From positions 3,042,501 to 3,106,500 of the forward strand of contig JAJTWR010000365.1 of NCBI GenBank assembly GCA_021613335.1: a stretch of DNA of 64,000 nt, written 5' to 3'. Numbering within the stretch: the first letter of the stretch is position 1; every line of letters begins with the position of its first letter. A program made the translations under genes and the position numbers. The notes beneath the pieces were generated by a model. That model worked only from the letters and a program-made list of their open reading frames with translations, made no database searches and was not told the origin of the DNA. Source of the stretch: Whitmania pigra. Lineage: Eukaryota; Annelida; Clitellata; Hirudinida; Haemopidae. Positions 58,156-64,000 of the stretch are shown piece after piece.

Positions 58156-58330
58156 GGCTTTGCAAACAATGAAGATGCTGTTTTTATGAAAATATTTGAT
58201 TTTATTCAATCAAATGCCTAACAGTCACTCCATTCATAAGGCAACTAACAATAAATATACTACACAGAACATTATTATTGCAAAGGTAATCAATTTATTT
58301 GTCGGACCAATTAATTTTTTTCATGTGAAT

Positions 58331-58366
58331 ATTGTTATTTTATTCTTAATAACAAACATGATATAA

Positions 58367-58397
<31 letters not shown>

Positions 58398-59822
58398 GTG
58401 TAATTATAGTTATTCAATTATAATCATATTAAATCAGAATTATTTATAAATTCAAAAATATGTGCATTTTGTGGTATTAGAAAGCTTGCAATTGTTTTTT
58501 ATTTGTGAATAATTATGAATACTTATGATCAATCCTTATATAACAATTTACACTGAATTAAGAAACATTGAAGAAAGTTTATCTGATATTTAAGATTACA
58601 ATCACGAGATTGATCAAATAACAATAATAAACTAGTAAAAGGATGTAGTAAACATTCCAGATACAGTCGAACCTGGTTATGTCTCCGGCCTAGGGATTTG
58701 GCAAGAAACGTAAGTTAACCGATGATCGAGATATCGAAAATCTATATTGTGGCTGTATATTAACATGTTTTTGTAATTTCTTTACATACATAATATTAAT
58801 TAATTAATTATTTACACAACAGCAATTGATATTTGATATTGATAACAGCAATATGTACAATTATATTTGCTAACAACGATTCGAAATGAGAACCACCATC
58901 TCGGCACATCTTGACATCACCATTTATGATTATTTTTTTCTACATTGCAAACGCAAAGATCGCTCGCAAAATCTTCCCGTTGACGGGAAAGCTTATTGCT
59001 CGCGAATTTGTGAACCACCGAAGCACTGCATCGTCGAAATTTTTGGGTTCAGTCACTCTAAGTTTATTTACTGCCGGATCAAAGATACGCCTCTCGTATA
59101 TTTTCTTTATCACAAAAAAATAGATGTATTTAATAAGGATTTTTGAATGTCTGGAATTCAAAATTCAAAATGGTTTGCATTGCGACCCATCATATTGTTA
59201 ATATACCCGACATCTGTTTAAATATTTTGAGTTCAGTACTTGAGTTTTTAATCAGCTGATACTATGCGAGCATGTAAACAAATTTTGTGAATGGAGGAAT
59301 GGATGAGAATGAATTCAGGTCAGCTGAATAAATATAACTTTGATGAAGTATTCAATAAAATTTGCATCGTCAAAATTTGTTTCGTGCACAACAAATCAAT
59401 GGACATAGAGAGTACGATGGTAGCGTGAACATAAGAAAAAGACAGCTGATTATGATTATGATTACTGATTATGGTACGCCTTGGCCTTCTCCCATCACTG
59501 TAATACGTCGACAAATGTTAAATTTCTCGATACTTCGGACTTCGAGTTTTCGGTCGGAGAATTTACCTGCGAGATTCTGGACCATCTTTGATCAGCTACC
59601 AAAATATCTCAGGTTTTTACCAACTGCAGCTCCGAAACTCAGCTCGCTTAATGTCATTCTCCAAAATCCCTGCGAATATCTCCCGACTCTGGAATATATG
59701 TAAGGCTTCATGCAATTAATGATTGAATGAAAATGTCAAATGAAATTCCTGATGTATAACTGAAATATAATTTTTTTACGCAGTTTCATTAGTCATTGTT
59801 GACAGTACTTTAACTTTGAAAG
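58331..59822. other. intergenic region right of the microexon array
   Basis: Contains an AAAT run (58365-58398) and a possible Tigger/pogo-like terminus at 58662-58740 (starts ACAGTCGAACCTGGTTATGT). Open frames at 58886-59146 and 59362-59703 show no recognisable domain. The second ends at a good donor context (ATAT|GTAAGG at 59701), so it could hold an exon of the gene suggested at 59.8 kb, but the phase does not match in that frame. Confidence 0.35.
58662..58740 (+). repeat. possible Tigger/pogo-like transposon end
   Basis: ACAGTCGAACCTGGTTATGT followed by AACGTAAGTTAACCGATGATCGAGATATC resembles termini of Tc1/pogo-type elements. No matching opposite end was found. Confidence 0.3.
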
Positions 59823-60022
59823 CCAAAAGTGCTTGGCGAATCCTATGAGGACTGCAAGCGTTTAGTCAAATTGTTCACAAGATTGATGGAAGAGTGAGTA
59901 TTTTTTATGTGTGATGATCACAAAATTCAATGAAAGAATCCTTTTAACATTCAATAAATTGACATTTTTCTGTTTGCAGTTGTCAATTAATTACACGTGG
60001 ATTAAAGATTTCCGAGATTTGA
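59823..60022 (+). CDS. possible last two exons of an unidentified gene
   Basis: The exon 59823-59893 (acceptor TTTGAAAG, PKVLGESYEDCKRLVKLF, donor GAAGA|GTGAGT) joins in frame to 59980-60022 (acceptor TTTCTGTTTGCAG, then CQLITRGLKISEI and TGA). An AATAAA follows at 60102-60107. Splice sites are strong and the frame is continuous, but only 37 residues are visible and the upstream exon, which must end in phase 0, was not found. No family is recognised. Confidence 0.3.
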
Positions 60023-61564
60023 GTGGCGAGGTATATTGTTGGACTCGACAAGGCATTTTCTTCCCGTTCAAACAATTCTGCATAGTTTGGTGAATTTTGT
60101 AAATAAACTGATGCTCTAAGAAAGCCATATTTCTGACAACTTGTATGTTGAACTTAGGATGCTATGTCGTACAACGAGATCAATGTCTTCCAACGTAGAT
60201 GACCAGTCCGTCCCTTATGAAAGCGCCAAATTAACTAAACTCCGTGTCAGGGTCTTGGGAGAACGGTCAACCAGACCTTTGACTCGAACCATCCGGAACA
60301 TACGGTCCTTTTGATCCTTCAAAGAACTCGACTAATGATTTCATTCGAGACTACTCGACATTTGCGCCAGGACTGATAAAGTATTAAATTACTGGTTAAG
60401 TTACAAATTTATTAACCAATGGTGTCTGACAATATTTGAAGGATTTTGAAAAACGACGAAAGTTTTCAAGATTGCGTCAAAAACTTGCGAAAATGGATGA
60501 AAGACGTTAGCCATTGATTTTAGGTTAAATTTCAGATTAATTAGGTACTTGATGGTAGACCTAGGAACCGCCTAGCCGAGCCGCCGGCCGATTTGAAGTT
60601 AGGTCGAGCCAAGCTGAATAATATCGCGGTCGCCAGCTATTTGTGACTCATAAGTCGCAGCCGATTTCACATCAAAATCAAATTCGATTATATTCGTAAC
60701 AGAGGTGACGCTTTAGTAACCAGCTCTAATGCTGAAATTTTAGAACAAAATAACTAAACATTAATTCAAGAAAATTTTTTTCAGCAACTACTAGGATGTC
60801 CCAACAAAAACATGAAACACTTGAAAAGCTTTATGTCTTCCAGGTAACCATCTTTTAGACATCTTGATACCATGTATGTGATTTTTGCTCATCTGAGTAA
60901 TTAGAAACTAATGACGCTATGCACATGACGCCTTATAAATTATTTATTGTAATTATTAATTTATTGTAATTATTAATTTATTATAATTATTAATTACTAT
61001 AATTATTAATTATTATTATTATTATTATTATGATCATCATCAAATTGAAGAGATTTTGAGAATTTGATCAAAGAAACACATTAACTGTCAGCATGGATGG
61101 TTTCCTTATTTAGTTTATTCCATAAGGTTTATTCCCCTGCGCTGAAATAACTATTCTTTGAAGTTTCCCGAAGAGTTCCTATATAATTTACAATCGTGCC
61201 CTCTAGTAGAAGCACTTTTTGTGGCTTCGAAAACTGTTCAGGCAAAAGGCCTTCCTTTACCGATAAAATTTTGTATTATTTATATTGAAATATTTACATA
61301 CAAACTTTTTTTAAATTTAATAAGAAATTATTTTAAATTAAATTTCAGATATGGAATAGTTGTCTTATTCAAGATTGCAAAAACTATTTATTTATTTATT
61401 CAAATGACCAATAATGTCGCAGATAACAATCTTCCAAGATAAATGAGATACAAAGTTTATGGTACTCAATCATATTATAAATCAAATAGCATATAGATTG
61501 TCATAAATTCAGCAATGTCAAGATCAGCTTAAACACAAAATAGCTAATTTAAATGCCTCAGATG
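60023..61564. other. intergenic region left of the RNF213-like gene
   Basis: Mostly AT-rich, with a GC-richer block at about 60130-60720 (for example CCTAGCCGAGCCGCCGGCCG near 60569) that looks like foreign repeat DNA but could not be classified, and an ATT run near 61010. No gene is supported. Confidence 0.4.
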
Positions 61565-64000
61565 TCACTTAAGCAGAATTCTCTTTTCAGGATCCACGCT
61601 GCAGAGCCAAGTGTCAACACAATGACAAGCCAATATTTCTTTAGGAAAAACTCCACGTTCCAACTGAACTCTAATGCGCACCTCTTGATCTCTGGCTTCA
61701 ATGAACTCCAATAGAATGTCGTACAAGCTGAAAAATCAATCACCAGCTTAATGTGAACATCTGATTAATTCTTAAAGCCCTACCTTTGTTTCGAGTTGTC
61801 AAACTCTTCATCATGTGGAACGTTTATGATGAATACGATGCATTCGTACAACAATGAGGAAAACAAATCCACTCTCACAAATTGCAGACATTTCATCAGT
61901 CGTTGTTGAATATCATCAGGCATGATTTCTTTATATTTATCATTGACACTCCAAAAGGGTAGCTGCACAAAAATGAATTCGGAGGTGATATTGTAAAGTA
62001 TATTTGATTCATTAAAACTCACTTGTCCATTTCTAACTTGCATCTTTGTTTGGATGAAGGAAAGTGACAGCCAAGTCTGTTTTGCATGTTTTAATTGTAG
62101 ATCTCTCATCTAATAATTAAAAAAAATTACTTTAATGAGGTGGCACTTTGATTGTTCAATAAAGACTAAAGCTTACCGATGGATAATCAGCAAATATATT
62201 TTTCATTTTAAGGGTCTCAGTCATGAATTGTATAATATTTTCATTTGGGTCACTGCCAAGAGAAGCAATAAATTCCAGAACAACATTGAAGCAAGGCATA
62301 ACTTTAGATAGGTCGGGCAATATTTTGAAATCATTCTCCAACATTGTCACCATAGTCATCTTCAACCAAAATCATAAACTTAAAATAAATTAAATTTTAT
62401 TTTGCAAAAAATATATGGAAAAACCTGGGGAATCTTTTTTTCAATTTCAGCAAACACAAAGCAGACATTAAAATCTTCCGTGTAATTTATAAATGTTATC
62501 TAGAAAGCAATAAATCGTTAATTTGGATTTAAAACTAAAATTCAAGAGAGGTTTTACATTTGGTTTTATCCTTGGTTTATCATAAATAAATTGATCCATT
62601 ATTTGGTGCTCAAGGTTTGTAAAGTCATATTCCAACTTTGTGCTTTTCCCAGGTTCAAGATTATAATTACAATGAGCAAGTATTAACATGTGCAATTCTT
62701 TTTCTGGATCAAACAGAATCAGATGACTGGATGTGCATTCTCTCAGCGGCATCACCTTTGTTATGCTTTAACAAAAATAGCAGAAAGAAATTATTAGTGA
62801 GGATGAAAAAAATTGGGAATGTTCTAGCAATAACCTTTTTCCAGTTGTTTTCTCATAAACATTTAGAAGTTGATTTTGTTGATCAACCAGATAGTGAATC
62901 AAAGAAAGAGAACAAATTCCAAGGCCTTTCGTTGTCGGCAAAAAATAACCAATTTTACTGTTGTAGTTAAGATGTTCTTTCAAATATTCTCCAGGAACAA
63001 CTTTTTGTTGGAAAACTAAAAAAAATTATATTTCATTAAAAAAGTACTCTTACTCAAGCCAAGTTGGGGAGTTAATTATATTTTTGAAATCCATTTAGGA
63101 ACTATGTTTCACAAATGTGTTTCTGGAACTCTACTTACTAATAGTATTAAAAGATAAAACAAGTTGAAGTACAAAACTCTTAAATACTTTTAGGAACTTA
63201 AGTGAATAAATTATAGCTTTATGTTTGTTGCATGGTACTAATATAACACGTCATCACAAATCTCACCAAATTTCTTCAAGTTATATCTAAGAGAATTCCA
63301 GGAAGCAAAAAAATCCTTAAAAAGGTCTTGGAGAGCTGATTTCACCATTTCTACAATGGAAAGTATGGGCAAATTAAAAAAAAAACTATTTTGAAATATA
63401 TTTATAAAAAAATACATGAAATGTATTTATAAAAAAAAATATTTGATGAAATTTTTATATGATACCATCTTGGTCTTTTAGGAATTCATTCACCGTGTAA
63501 TTCTCAGCTTCGATTGCGCTAATTCGTCTGTTGAGAGCCATGCATAACCTTCTTTGAAGGTCAAATATGGCTGGCAGTCGCTTGATTTCTTGCAGAACAT
63601 GGCTCTGATATAAAAGAAGATAATTTTGTAAAATTTAAAAACTGTATATTAAACTGTAAAAGCCATATTTTTTTTAATAATGCACGATCTAAATGAAACT
63701 AACATGTTCCAAAACGTATTGTAGAAAAATATGTTTATCCTCATCTTTAGATGTTCCACTTAGTTTTGATAAATTACGCAAGTTAAGAAGCAAATGCTCT
63801 TTGGAAACCCTAGGTCTGAACTTCCAGAAAACAGAACATTGATGAATGTTCTGCAAGGTTCTGTCTGGTAAGTTTCTATCCTCGTCAACCTCATAAATTA
63901 TTTTCATTAGAGGACTGAGAACTGAGAAATGAAACTCACTACATAAATAAGTATTTATTTATTTAATTTTATTAATTATTTATCCTTACAGATATCTGAA
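61565..64000 (-). CDS. RNF213: RNF213-like (mysterin) E3 ubiquitin ligase, C-terminal part
   Basis: Minus-strand exons, in transcript order, are (edge)-63990, 63914-63704, 63604-63466, 63350-63267, 63015-62835, 62765-62558, 62499-62425, 62359-62177, 62109-62023, 61962-61784 and 61727-61565 (stop). All junctions keep frame from 63914 on; the first acceptor could instead be at 63921. Typical stretches of the family's C-terminal region are VLQEIKRLPAIFDLQRRL, FLPTTKGLGICSLSLIHYL, PLRECTSSHLILFDPEKEL, EYDFTNLEHQIMDQF and FNVVLEFIASLGSDPNENI. RNF213 is a giant cytosolic AAA+ ATPase with a RING and a C-terminal transthiolation-type ligase core; only the tail of that region is in this window. The intron 62766-62834 is only 69 nt. 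The AAA+ and RING parts must lie to the right. The assignment rests on remembered family patterns. Confidence 0.75.

Larger units (their letters stand above)
48216..58330. repeat. about 5-kb direct tandem duplication carrying the microexon gene
   Basis: Copy 1 is about 48216-53111, copy 2 about 53112-58201, and a third truncated start is about 58202-58330. All begin TTTTATTCAATCAAATG. From 48490 on, the two copies match at a constant offset of 5088-5089 bp with only scattered differences: one base at about 50407/55462, a one-base poly-A slip at about 50648, one at 52930/58018 and one at about 53056. The left part of copy 1 has deletions of about 140 bp (near 48486) and about 60 bp (near 48280). 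The near identity indicates a recent event, or an assembly duplication. Confidence 0.9.

Overview
This is a window of nuclear DNA from an animal. It is AT-rich, dense in introns and full of microsatellites. Its genes are ordinary metazoan ones with many GT-AG introns and a few GC-AG introns. The gene set and repeat style suggest an invertebrate, possibly a lophotrochozoan such as an annelid, but the species cannot be fixed from sequence alone. All multi-exon genes below were assembled by hand from splice sites and reading-frame continuity.

Layout. 0-2.7 kb: microsatellites, AT-rich DNA and a degenerate repeat. 2.77-3.20 kb (+): a two-exon gene for a small secreted precursor that looks like a neuropeptide prohormone. 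4.6-8.6 kb (+): a complete 12-exon PIGA gene (GPI-anchor biosynthesis). 10.1-17.1 kb (+): a complete 5-exon UBE2R/CDC34 ubiquitin-conjugating enzyme. 17.1-26.6 kb: no convincing gene; it holds a roughly 900-bp CpG-containing hexanucleotide array and a roughly 220-bp minisatellite. 26.6-36.1 kb (+): a 9-exon orphan pentameric ligand-gated ion channel that lacks the Cys-loop cysteines and any visible signal peptide. 37.4-38.65 kb: a decayed hAT transposon with a perfect 8-bp target-site duplication. 40.4-45.7 kb (+): a polypeptide GalNAc-transferase missing its first exon(s). 46.4-58.2 kb (-): a tandem array of genes built from 21-33-nt microexons behind a signal-peptide exon. It consists of one old decayed copy and two almost identical copies in a 5-kb direct duplication, each invaded by the same dead hAT element. 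About 59.8-60.0 kb (+): two possible terminal exons of an unknown gene. 61.6-64.0 kb (-): the C-terminal exons of an RNF213-like (mysterin) E3 ligase, running off the right edge.

The most unusual locus is the microexon array. Every internal exon is a multiple of three in length and has the same phase, so any subset can be skipped without a frameshift. This is the architecture known from the micro-exon genes (MEGs) of schistosomes. I recognise no homologue of the encoded proteins. The Cys-less ion channel and the small peptide precursor are the next most interesting items.

The genes do not form a pathway. PIGA and the GalNAc-transferase act in ER/Golgi glycosylation, UBE2R and RNF213 in ubiquitylation, and the others are a membrane receptor and secreted products.
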